Notes under the pieces: generated by a model
Seen by the model: only the letters and a program-made list of their open reading frames with translations
Told to the model about the DNA's origin: nothing
Databases searched by the model: none
NCBI RefSeq assembly: GCF_018139145.2
Contig: NC_059482.1
Location: 5,964,294 to 6,028,293, forward strand
Source: Gymnogyps californianus
Taxonomy: Eukaryota > Chordata > Aves > Accipitriformes > Cathartidae
Direction of reading: 5' to 3'
DNA length: 64,000 nt
Translations under genes and position numbers: made by a program
In this document: positions 13,320 to 24,610 of the stretch, piece after piece
Layout of the letters: each line of letters opens with the position of its first letter
How positions within the stretch are numbered: position 1 is the first letter of the stretch

Positions 13320-13900
13320 AACCCCTCTGCGGTCCATCTGTGTGCAATCCCAGAGCAGCTCTGCCCAGGGGCAGGCCAGCCAGGCTCTGCCGTGGGCTTC
13401 AGCACGGCTCTGGGGTGCGGAGGCCAGAGAGCCTTCCCAGCTGAGCAGCGGCTTGTGGGGCTCTTGGTGGTTTGCCCCACCCAGCAGTCAGATGGGAAAT
13501 ACCTCCAGTTGTTCTTGGCAGTTCGATGTGTCCCTTGGCCGAAGCTGTAAGTCTCTGTTTTGCTTCTGATTCCTCCTCTGACTAGCCTGCCCAGGCTTCA
13601 CTGGTTGTCTTTGATCCCTTTTGCAGATCCTGCTTGTCGTACATGCGCCCTGGCTTCCTGACCCTTCGCTTGGCTTCTCATCATGCTTTCTACTTAGCCT
13701 TCGGCTCAGTAGTTTTGGGTTTCTTGGCCCAAAGTGTGATCACGCCTTATTGTTTAAACCCTTGGCCGAGCCAAACTCTCTTTTTTTGCCTTCTCTGATT
13801 TTGGGCAGAGATAGGTCTCCCTGTGTATCTGTGCCTGCTTCCAAACCCAGCTCTAGCCTGGCTCGGACCCGCAAGGCCTGACCGCCCATGTCCTGCCTGC
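13320..13900. other. GC-rich patch without recognised gene
   Basis: C/T-rich and GC-rich sequence with few stops on the plus strand stands out from its AT-rich surroundings. It lacks the CpG density of the island at 50430-50960. Overlapping frames here (for example 13255-13569 and 13621-13881 plus) show no family features. It could be an old retroelement remnant or a local composition shift. Confidence 0.4.
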
Positions 13901-14257
13901 CAGTCTTCAATGTTTGGTAAGATCAGTGGTTTTACGTGTGGGGACATAAAAAAAGGATGTCTCCCTCTGAAGATCATTTTGAGTTTGTTGTGAAAGTTGG
14001 GCATATAACATGGTACATCTGCACAGATGTGGTTATGTCTATGCTGTTGGCTTAAGTAGTCCCCATATATGAAAGATGGCTCATGCGTTCCTAACACTGC
14101 TAATACTGCTGCAGTCACTGGTTACAAATGCACATCTCTCTTGTTAATAGGGGTCAGGTGTAGTTTAAAGTCAGTCAGTAGCACTTTAGGGAAAATATTT
14201 CCATGTATCTTTTTAATTGAGAAACGATTTTTCATTTTGCTTTGTATTCTAAGACTT

Positions 14258-14293
14258 AATATAATATCCTATAACAATATAATATCCTATAAC
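14258..14293 (+). repeat. Perfect 18-bp tandem duplication
   Basis: AATATAATATCCTATAAC occurs at 14258-14275 and again at 14276-14293 with no gap. Confidence 0.9.
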
Positions 14294-14870
14294 TCCTCCA
14301 CTGTTGCACACAGATGCCCACATTTTCGGTAGATCATTTGATACCATCGGCAAGAAAAGCACCCGAAAAAGCAGGGAATCAGTTGGTCTCAGACAGCATC
14401 ACCCTCACATCCTGCAGTGAGCTTCTGAGGGGAGGATTTATCAGCCAGCAGAGTGTATGTCTCCTACTGTAATCATAAAACTTCGTCACTATTTCAAGTG
14501 AGATACAAGCGATGCGTGAGAGTTGTGCTGGTGTTGCCCACGGATGGCTGTTTGTATCCATCTCCCCGAGCATGACTGGAAGTGGAAAAGGAATTGGCTC
14601 TCGGGAAAGCCCTTCTGGTGCGGTGGTAGCGCAGGTTGTCCTCGGCTGCCACCAGATGACAAAGACCTCTCAGGAGCCTGCTCTGGCCTCCACACACACT
14701 CAGGACAGGGTGGGGTTTCTTAAAGTGAAGCCTGCTTGGCTGCATCCCTTGCGCTAGCAAACTTTCCCATTGTTTCTGATGCTCCGAGGAGCTGGGTTTC
14801 TTACAGATCTTAAGATGATGTCTACGGAAATGTGTGTTTTTGGCGCTGGAGGCCTCAATCTTCATCCTTA

Positions 14871-14910
14871 TGGGTCCCTTCCAACTTGAGGTATTCTATG
14901 ATTCTATGAT
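14871..14910 (+). mobile_element. CR1 LINE 3'-end fragment
   Basis: The segment starts TGGGTCCCTTCCAACTTGAG and ends in two ATTCTATG units. This is the signature 3' terminus of avian CR1 retrotransposons, in sense orientation. Only about 40 bp is recognisable. Upstream sequence to about 14820 may be older CR1 but could not be matched. CR1 copies are usually 5'-truncated, and this is an extreme case. Confidence 0.8.
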
Positions 14911-17369
14911 CTCTGGCGTTGACCAAGATGGCAACTGTAGCAGGGGACTGCAAACAGGGCTGTGTTCAATGCATCGTGGAGCAGGAGGGCAGCAGCAATC
15001 AGAAGTGGTGACCTGCCATGTATAACGCCACATATAGGAAAATAACCAATGACTGTGTCTGAAATGAATCATCCATAAGCTGAGGGTTTCATGTGCCAAA
15101 TTTTAAAGGTATAAGCTAGAGGAAAAACATATTCCCTATAGACACAAATTAAGCTATTTTACTCTGGCTCTATGTCATTGTTGTTGTTTTTGTTTTTTAC
15201 TTGAGCAAGAGAGACTGTTCTGACTCAGACTTTAATTTGCAAATGTGCTTCCAATATTCCCCTGGTGAACATAGCATAGCGTGTATAAATAGATTCTTAC
15301 TACAAAGCAGAGTGCTAACTTGTAACACAAATCCTTGCGTTTAGGCTTTATATCGCATTTTTAGATGTTCACTTTCCCAAGATGGATTTTTTTTAATGGA
15401 ATAACTTCATAGTCCAGCCCAATAATTCTGGCGTTAAATATATCTAAAGAACTTCACATGTATGCTGAGTAGTACAGTGGTTCTAGGGAATGGCATTTGG
15501 ATTGGGTTGAAGTTTAGTAATATGAAACAATAACTTCGAGCTAAAAAATCCTGGAAGTAAAGAAAAATGTAGTACTTTGAAATTTAATTATATTACATAA
15601 AAATAAAATGCCATTGCTGAGTTACATTCATGAATTACATTTACTGGATTTACCAGTATGAACTCGAATCGCACAGCCAGCTTCAAAGGTGGGTAAAGGC
15701 GCAATTTACAGCTCTGCTGGATTAACTGCAGTGGTTTAAAGAACTGTCACTCCAGTTGTCCCACCCACCCCTCTTCAGGCATCCATGTATCATCAGCGGT
15801 GGTTTAAAGTAGCACCCTGGGCAATAAACTGTGGCATCTCAAGCATAACTACATCCCATTTGGCTAACATTAACCTCTGGCAGAAGAATGAGGTAGAGAC
15901 CTAGAAACACTAATGTTTTAAACTGCTACTACTAAATCTACTAGAGCTTGACTCACAAAGCTCTTTCATCTTCTTCTGACCTTAGGAATGCATCTAGGCT
16001 CACGTAGGATGAGGACTTGAGCATATAGATGCTTAGGCCTTTGCAGATCAGACTCAGAATGGATAGATATGATAGATATGTTAAGAGACAAGAATTTTGC
16101 GGATGAAATGTGCAGTAGACTTGAGAATCCAATGATATTGATGGACTGTTCTCAACTGACTGCAGTGGGTTTTAAATCTAATATTGTGAATATGTATTTT
16201 TAGTCACTATAAAATGCTCCAGAAAAAAAGTAGAGAGTTTTGTGCAAAGCCAGCTGTATATATTTGAAAGTGAGGTCATAATTACCCATACTTATTCATA
16301 CCATAAAAAGTAGTTAATGCTTTATCAAGGCAAATATTTGAGCTTATCAGTCTATGAAAATGTTTCTTTTATCAGCATAAACTGGGTGGAAAAATATCTT
16401 ACTAAGAAAAAAGAAAAATTCTTTCCAGGGATTGGTGATACTATGAATTGTCATGCTCAGGGTAACACTTCTGTGAACTAACATATAAGCAACCTTGGAA
16501 AACTCAAAGTTAAGAATAAATTAAAAAATTGATGGTTTAATGTGAAAACCATTTTTGCGTGTTGTTAGAATTAGGCCAGATTCTTCTATCTTTGGCTTTA
16601 CAGTACTACCAGCTTTCATACTTTTATCATGAATGATGAAATACTAATGTTTGTAGAAGCTCATCCTTTAAATACAAATCTTAGGTTTTACTTCAGAAAA
16701 CAGATTTATGGCTGGATAAAAAAGCTTTAAATATGACCAGTGTTTATACAAAAATAATCTAAAACCACACAACAAAACTAGACCAGTCATATATCTTTTC
16801 GGTAATTCACTAATTCATATCAGAATCTTGTTATTAGACGAACAAGACCAAGATACGATCACTCATTCCCGATGGTTATGTCCAGGTGCTGTGATCAAAC
16901 CGTATTTAATAGCTGGAGAAGCTGAGCGTGGTAGTGAGTTGGGAATCTAAATGTGATTTGTAGTCAAGGTGAAGGAGAGGAAAGTGGAGATGCTAATGTA
17001 CACAGCAACCAAACCAGGTGAGCACGAGATCAAAGTTCACCTGAAGATGAGGAAATGGAGGTGCCTGTGAAATACCCAACCAATGTGAATGGCAAGAGCA
17101 GAATGAGGGGCAAGGCCGAAGAGAGACACCCCCAAAATTCCTAAGTTCGTCTCATGATTTTGAGGGGCTTGGTTTGTGACTCTTATAGTACATGGCAACG
17201 CTGTACTTAGGTACTAGTTACGTTGTCCTCCGAGTAAATATATGTGTAAATTTTCTTAGGGGATGACATTAAGCATTGCACAATAAAGTATTTCTACAAT
17301 AGCTAGAATAAGTCCCCATACAGAAACTATTCTCTTAGAATAATGTCCCTTTTTTGTATTATTTGCCTT

Positions 17370-17426
17370 ACTGCTTTTGAAACAGCCAGAGTGTTCAAAA
17401 GCAAGACTGCTTTTGAAACAGCCAGA
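17370..17426 (+). repeat. 21-bp direct repeat enclosing an inverted core
   Basis: An identical 21-bp segment sits at 17370-17390 and 17406-17426. Between them, TTCAAAAGCA at 17394-17403 is the exact reverse complement of TGCTTTTGAA, which occurs inside each direct copy (17372-17381 and 17408-17417). The middle copy could pair with either flank. Confidence 0.85.
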
Positions 17427-20400
17427 CATTTCTTGTGCCTAAACACTTTTGTCACTGCTTGTTTTCTGTATGGTATAACATGTCTGGAAGATTGATGTTT
17501 ATCTTCTGATTGTCCATTATCAATTTTAAATCTGAGTGGCACGTGCACAGCAATTTGTCCCTGCCTATGGCAGCAGATTGTCAAGAAGGATTATAAAGTA
17601 TTGCACTGTCTTACATGGTAAAAGCTATTCTACTATTTAGGTGAAATTATTTGATTAGCTCAGGAAACTAATAGTTCATAAATAATTGAAGTCTAAACTC
17701 AACCCTTCAATTGGATAAGGTTCAACATCATGAGAGATTGTATATGCTTCAGTTTTGTTGCTGAGGGCTTGAAAATATACAGTGTAGATATCAAAGAGCT
17801 GTCAAGCAAGATTTCTAACAGGCTGAGTGCATTGAGAAAAGAGTTAGTTAAAGTCGAAGCATGAGTGATAGTGTTTGCATAGTAAAGCAGTGATTATAGC
17901 ACTGCTGGACTGTAAGGATATGACTAATGTTATACTGAGCTAGTAATGCTTATGAAGCTTGAAAAAATGTACAACACAAATTATTTTTCTCTCCTGAAAA
18001 TGACATTTGAAATCTACCCAGAGAAACTGAATTGGTTCCCACATGAAGCCCTGCAGGGAAAAAATACATGCCAAAGGCAGACTGGAGGAAAGTATAGTTG
18101 TTCGCAAGCGTATTACTACTACTCAGCTTGGCTTTCAGTACATGCTGAAGTAGTGTGGACAGCCAGCTGCCGAAGGTCCTACTTGTTGGGTCTTCAGGGC
18201 ATCCATATGGCACTTCTGATCTGAACTGCATGGAGAGGTTTCTTGTCTTTTGCCACCGCTCCTCAACCCTCAAGCACGGGTGTGCTTTTAAAGTGGTGGC
18301 TATTTGCTGCACAATCAATGTGCCTTGGTTAAAAAATTCTGGATAATTTAAGAGAGTAACTCCTAATGAAGATGAGTGAAACTTGGGGTCCTTATTCTCC
18401 TGGAAAGGTGGGAAGAATCTTTCCCATGGACTCACTGCATTATTGTGCTATCTGCAAGCTAAAGCAGGGGCTGGGCAGCATGCACTGGACTCCTGACTTT
18501 CTGAACAGTCTTGGCACAGATACCTGGCCAGGGAAAGGGAACTTTTTAGAAAAAATATGAGTCGTTTATAATCTAGGTAGAGATTAGATAGTAATTTTCA
18601 GGTGAAAATGATGAGTTGAAGGTGCCTTCCCAGTGAGCCTTCTATTGAGGAAAGGACATTTTCCCTGTCTCTCTGTGCTATTTATAGATTGTGATTGCTA
18701 CCAGTAGTGAAAAGTAAATTTCTTTTAAAGAATTGTAAGTCTTAAAATGATAATGATGCTTCAAAACCATTATGTTTGCCTTATTTTCTTCATCAACAAA
18801 TTTGAGATCATCAAGTGAAAGGTAAACAAAAAATACAAAATAAAGGATCATTTATTGTCAGTCAAATTTTGGCATCCTTTCATTTGCTATATAGTTTTAT
18901 AGAAAAGTGGTTGGTTGCTTTATATTTCTTTCTCCACCTATCCTGATTTTCAAGTGCTATTTAGGTAATTGGGGTAGTTAGTGAGCACCCGCAATATAAA
19001 TACTCTTGTTATTGGGTAGGTATAGAGGAAGATGAGTCCTTTATGAAGCTGATACGCTGGGAAGGAGAAAGCAGGGAGTTCTAAAGCTACACTGGCAGAG
19101 TGGAACAAGACTTCTCAAGTGTAGTTAATTTAATCTTGTTCCTCTAAAGGTAATGACAGAGGAACTTGTTGGGAGGCTGGCCTAGGTCAAAGTTCGTGCT
19201 CCTGTAAGGAGTGGTGATGAGACCACCAGCTGGAGAGGCATCCCTTGCCCTGCACACCGCGGCCACGCCAGTCAGAGCGAGCACGGAGGTCACCGAACAA
19301 GCGGTGGGAAGCAGAGGTTTGCCCAGGTTGCTCCGGTAGCTGGCCCCTGCCCTCCTGCAGCGCGAGGTGGGTGAGGAAGCCGCAGCTGCTGCTTGTTTGA
19401 GACACGTGCAGCCTGTAAAGCGATTTACCTGGGCACGGAGCAGACTGTGCTGACTGAAAGGGTCAGACTGAACCCTCCCAAGAATTCTAAACTTTACTTA
19501 GACTGGAGATTTGGAGTGTGTTGGTAATTGAAATGAAGAGATTTCCCTTGGAAGTGGAGGTTGTTTCACTACCTGGTTGAGCTCTCTTGTGGATTCTCTT
19601 TCTCTTGTGGTTTGTTTTAATGACTGATGTAACTGTATTTTAGGAAGGCAGATCTAGGCATATTGCCTGAAGACTCCAAGACTATGGGGGGTAGATAGGA
19701 TGTAGTCTTACTGATTTCAGATGTATTTCTTTAATAAATGTTTGAGTTATAGCAGTACCCTGGGATCTAATCAAGCAGAAGCTCCTGGTGCACTTTTCCT
19801 GAATGGCATGCAAAACTGTGAGATGGGAGGTAGACTGTGTCCCAAAGATGTTTATAATCCAGGCATCGTTAGCAAGACTAGAGAAAATGCTATGTGCAAA
19901 GCATTTATGGAACTGAATTGCCAACTATATGTGGGCTTCTATAAAGAACCCACCCAGGTGGTGTCATTAGAGAAAAGTTTTGAAATGCCTAGTGTATTAA
20001 GGCCTTTCTGGTTTCCTCAGAGGTGCTGATTTCTTGACTTCAGATGGCTAGTGCGTAAGGCATGACTTTGAACCTTATTATCAGGAAAGAGAGGAGAGAT
20101 AGCTTTTGCCTCCTGAATTTTGGTTTTGAAATAAAAGTGTATTTTAAGTCAAGAATACCTCTTCAGGACATCACAATATCTGAGAGTCATAATATCACAG
20201 ATGAGTTGGGTACAGATGTTCTCGGCATGCTGCTAATCTCAGAGCCTTCATTTTATCATGGAGCTGGAGAGCCAGTGCAGAAACTCCCCAACCATCTGTA
20301 TCAGAAAATTTATTTCAGATAGAGTTGTAAGTACTCAGTAGGGGTCCAGTTTTAGATAGCCTTAAAATCTGACCTTTAAAAGGTGCTATTTCAAACACCT

Positions 20401-23400
20401 TCAGTAATTGTGCCTCTGGAAAGCTTCATTCCTGCATCTGTACAGTCCTGCAGTCTGTGATCATCTAATTTATTTTGGTGGGATTTGAAGTTTACTACCA
20501 TTTGTCTGTGTGGGGTTTTGATTGTCTGATTTCTCTGTTTTCTTGGTAAATGCCTGCAATAGTAAACTGCTCTTCCTTACCTCAAGGTGTTTTGCCATAT
20601 TCTCACAACCTGGTTACCTGCCTTTGAGTAATAATCGCTCTTTAACCATTCTGAAAACAAAGATGCTATCAAGACAGAATTATTACTGAGGATTCACACA
20701 TACGCACACACACACTTTTTTCCCCTCTGCACTTGATTTATCTTTATATTGTTCTTGTATAATTTGAAAAATCTCTTTGAAGGTATATTTTGGGATTCAT
20801 TTTTTTTTTTTTCTTACAATTTCTTCAACTCTTAATTAAAAATACTAGATGGTGATGGTAAATAAAAAGGAAAATCAATATCAAGATGAACTATTTTAAG
20901 CTCATTAGTACACATTCAATTATGTATTTTGTATTATGGGTAAAGAATGAAAATATTTATTCAGAGCAAAGGTACTTCAACTAAAGGACGATTTAATTTT
21001 TGTTTTTTAAAATCTCAGAAGAAATATGCACCATTTTCACTTGTATTTCCCTTCATGCCAAACATATGTAATCCAATCTCTTCTGGAGTTAGAGCAATTC
21101 ATTCCTACTGCCACTTATTCACTCCCAGATAAAGCAGCATACGAAAGAGTCTTTCCTCCACAGTACATTTAGTGTGCCAAAAATAATGTCTACTTGCAAA
21201 CACAAGTGTCTTTAGAAGGATTATTTCTGAAGAAAAAATGAAATACTGGTGCCTATTAAAACATATTAATGGAAATGCAACTGATGCAATAAGACTTAAT
21301 TTTGTTTTAAACTTTTGGCCTGGAGCCTCACTTCTATCTATTTTACTCCTAGATTGTACATGTAGAAACAGAGGAATGCAGCAAGGATTTACCCCCACCT
21401 TGAGTTACTTTCGAGTCAGGTGTAAAGACAAGACCATCATCACAATGCCAGAGCCTTTGTGTGGCATGGGAAGGCCAAAGTAGGAGATAAAGGGTGTTAA
21501 ATATCCCATATCTGGTGCCTGGAGCATCGAGTGGGAGTTGGGACATGGCTTTAAGGCTGTATTAGAGGGAGGGGAGCAGCTGCAGAGACAAAGCTGGTGC
21601 CTGCAGCATGGCTGAGACCTCCCTTGGGAGAAGCCGTCTTCCTCTTACCTACAGCCTTCCCTTGGTGAGATCTCTTCCTCCGCCTCCTCTGGGAAAGAAA
21701 GAGATATCTATGGAGGACTCAAAGGGAATGGTGAAAACCAGAATGGCAAAAATTAGACCTTTTTCTTCCCCATATGTTATTCTTGAAACCTTATCTAAAC
21801 AAACAAACCCTACTCTGAATCTGTATCAGGAAAAATGCAAGTTAGGTAATGCTTTGGAAGGCCTGTAAGGAACTCTGTTTTGGAGCTCTCTGTGGGTATC
21901 ACAGCGGGATCAGATGCTGTGTCTCCATGTGATAACATACAGCCAGTGTCCAGAGAGGTATTTTTGCCCAGAACCAAGCTGCCAAGAAGTCTGAAGGAGA
22001 ACACCCTTCCAAATGGTGCAGTGTTTCGTCATTAATTCATACAAATCTGCACAGAAAATGAGCACTGTCCCCGTTCTGAGGGCCTTGCATGAAGAGTTTT
22101 TTGACAAGAATCAACTACCTGACGCACAAACAAAAAATACACAAATGCTCATTTGCAAAAGGTGTTGGACAAACATAGTTTAAAATAGACAATTAGTTTT
22201 TCAGGAACAGATAGCAGCAATAGGAAAAGGTGTTGCCCCCCATACACATCAAAGTGAAATATTCTAAATACTGTAAGTAAGCGGGAGGCTCTATTCTACT
22301 CAACAAATAGAGAATGAATAAGTTGATATATAGAGGAAAGGACAAGTATCTCAGAAGGTGGCCTCTAATCATCTATAAGTGCTTTATAACCTGCATAATG
22401 CAAGAACTATCAGTACGGACCTTAATAGCTGCACTTGAAAGCATGCACACTTACTGCCGTTGCCAAAACCCATCTGTGTGTTACTCACTGATAGTAATGA
22501 TGAATGTCAATTAGTTACCCTCTGCACAATCTGATCTGTGCAGGACTTCAGCCGGCAACTGCCTGAGAAGAATGATCTGCTCATATCAGGCCAGTCTGCG
22601 GGACCGGAGCCTTTTTTACCGTGCAAATAATTACTATAAATTAATATAATTATTACCATATAAGAAATCACTTTGAACCCAAGCTATGGCATTTTAGAAA
22701 GGCCAAATTTGAATAGCATGCATAATCAGTTTGGCCGATTAATTAGTTAATACTGATATAAAGGAAGAATGTGATGGACCTGTTTTCCATTGATACTAAG
22801 ACCTTTTTATATCAGTTGTTTGGCAGGGCGTTATTGTTCAAAGTTGTTAAAAACCACTCCAAACGTGTCTCTGTTTTCATACAGCTGCTATTCATCGGGA
22901 AGTTAAGCAAATGTTGTAAAAATATCTGCGAATACTGATTCAGGTTTGAAAATTAATTTTGTGAGCCATGTTTATGCCTCTTTTGTACTCCCTTTCCATG
23001 AGTACAATTGAAATGTACAATCAAGATGCCCATAGAAAGCAGTTGCACGCTCAAGTGCTTGTGCGGATGGAGTTGTAAATTTGCGTGCTCGAGTACTGAT
23101 GGGGAAAGAGTGCTACTTGTGTGCTTAAATGTGTGCACAGGTTTCCATCTCCTTGCAAATTGGGTGGGTGAATTTTAAGGGTATGCTTTCAAAAACCACA
23201 TGGAAATATTGTCTTTAAAATTGCTTTCTGTGAATATAGTATTTGCATTTGGAAACTGCCTCTAAAGCTGTGCTAAGTATATTACAGAGCTCTCCCGAGC
23301 TGCGTGGTATAATAACATATTAGTCAATTGTAATATTCATAGTTAAGGAGAGACTTTTAAAAAAGTTTAAGGAATTACTAAATAACACTTAGATTTATCA

Positions 23401-24555
23401 GTCTTTGGTTATTTCCAATTCTGAAAATAAATGAATTGCATAGAGTGAGATAAATGCTGATTTATTTTTGGAATTATAATGTGTTACAATTCAAGATCAG
23501 ATTAGGGTCAATTTACACTAAGTCTGTTTTGAAACTATTATATAACTGAGCCAGAGTAGGTCACTATGTCCTGCTCCACATACAAAAAGCTCCCAGACTC
23601 AGTGTCTATAAATAAAGATCAAGCTAAACCAGACAAGCAGCTTGAGTCTAATATTGGGAAGATCATTTTGTGCTACCTTCTGCAAATAATTACACTGGAG
23701 TCCAAGCGAGAAAGGAGCACACTATCATCTGGTGTACGCCACGCAGAGTGAAAAAGATTATCTTCTTGCATTAACATCAGCATTAATAAATAACCACTCA
23801 TAGCTCTTAGTAAAGTCCAGGACTAAAATATGAGCCAGAGGAGTGGGCGATGTTTGGTTTTTATTTACCCATCCACTTACCTATCATATTTTGTGTTGCA
23901 GTGTAAGAAGACAAAATAGCATGGCACGGTTTATTTGTGAGATGCTGTTGCCCTAGTTACCAGCCTCATATCAGGGTTAAGGTTGACAGTGTGGGCTCAT
24001 TCCTTAATCTCAGCTCAGGTTGCTCACAAGGGAAAAGGCTTTAATGTTAACTGAGCCTGTCTTTGGCTTGGGGAGTTAGGCCTTTAACAATGCACCAGGG
24101 AATATTTCTTCTTTGCGGCTGTCATAGCTTGTCTGGGGAATGGGAAAGGGAATCGCGTGGTGGGGGAGGGCGAACCTCGCTACGGTGGAGCTTATTAAAT
24201 TATGGAGGAGGGGATTATTGGTGGGAGCAGAGCTGTGGGCTCAGGCAGCCGTTGGAGGAACCTTTTGTGTTCCAGCCTGGCAGAGGACAGGTTTTTGTTA
24301 CAGTCCCCTTCTAGGCAGCTCGGATAGGATTGCTTCGTGGTGTGCGCCGTATGGCCGAGAAGGGTTTCGCTGCAGTTGGAGTAACAGAAGAAGGCACAGA
24401 GTTTGGCTGTGGGATGGCGAATGTATGCAAATATACTCTCCCTCCTTTGAAGTGCTGAAGAAAAGGATGAATTAATGGAGCTGGTCCCACTCCCAGCTTC
24501 ACCAGTCAGGAATGGTTCAGGCTAAAATTGTCATCCTGGGTAGGCACCTGCTCTG

Positions 24556-24610
24556 CTGGAATTAACTCTGTAACTCTGGAATTAACTCTCTTAACTCTTG
24601 AATTAACTCC
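24556..24610 (+). repeat. 20-21 bp tandem repeat, about 2.7 copies
   Basis: Units run 24556-24575, 24576-24596 and the partial 24597-24610, each containing GAATTAACTC. They differ by small changes (CTGTAACT against CTCTTAACT), so the array is older than the perfect duplications elsewhere in the window. Confidence 0.85.

Larger units (their letters stand above)
1..14870. other. Intergenic, AT-rich
   Basis: No convincing exon was found on either strand. Open frames are all short, overlapping and without recognisable protein families. Contents are the listed microsatellite, poly(A), X-box, duplications and palindromes, plus a GC-rich patch at about 13320-13900. From recalled synteny this side should lead towards CDYL2, but no chromodomain or enoyl-hydratase-like exon could be recognised. 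Confidence 0.6.

Noticed and set aside
17950..18435. 161-codon minus-strand ORF
   Set aside because: A rough estimate for 64 kb in six frames at this base composition predicts about one such ORF by chance. No domain, repeat or recognisable family.
20699..20714. CA microsatellite
   Set aside because: Only a few interrupted CA units, too short to list as a feature.
24556..24610. CRISPR-like array
   Set aside because: Repeats are directly adjacent without spacers, and the sequence is vertebrate.
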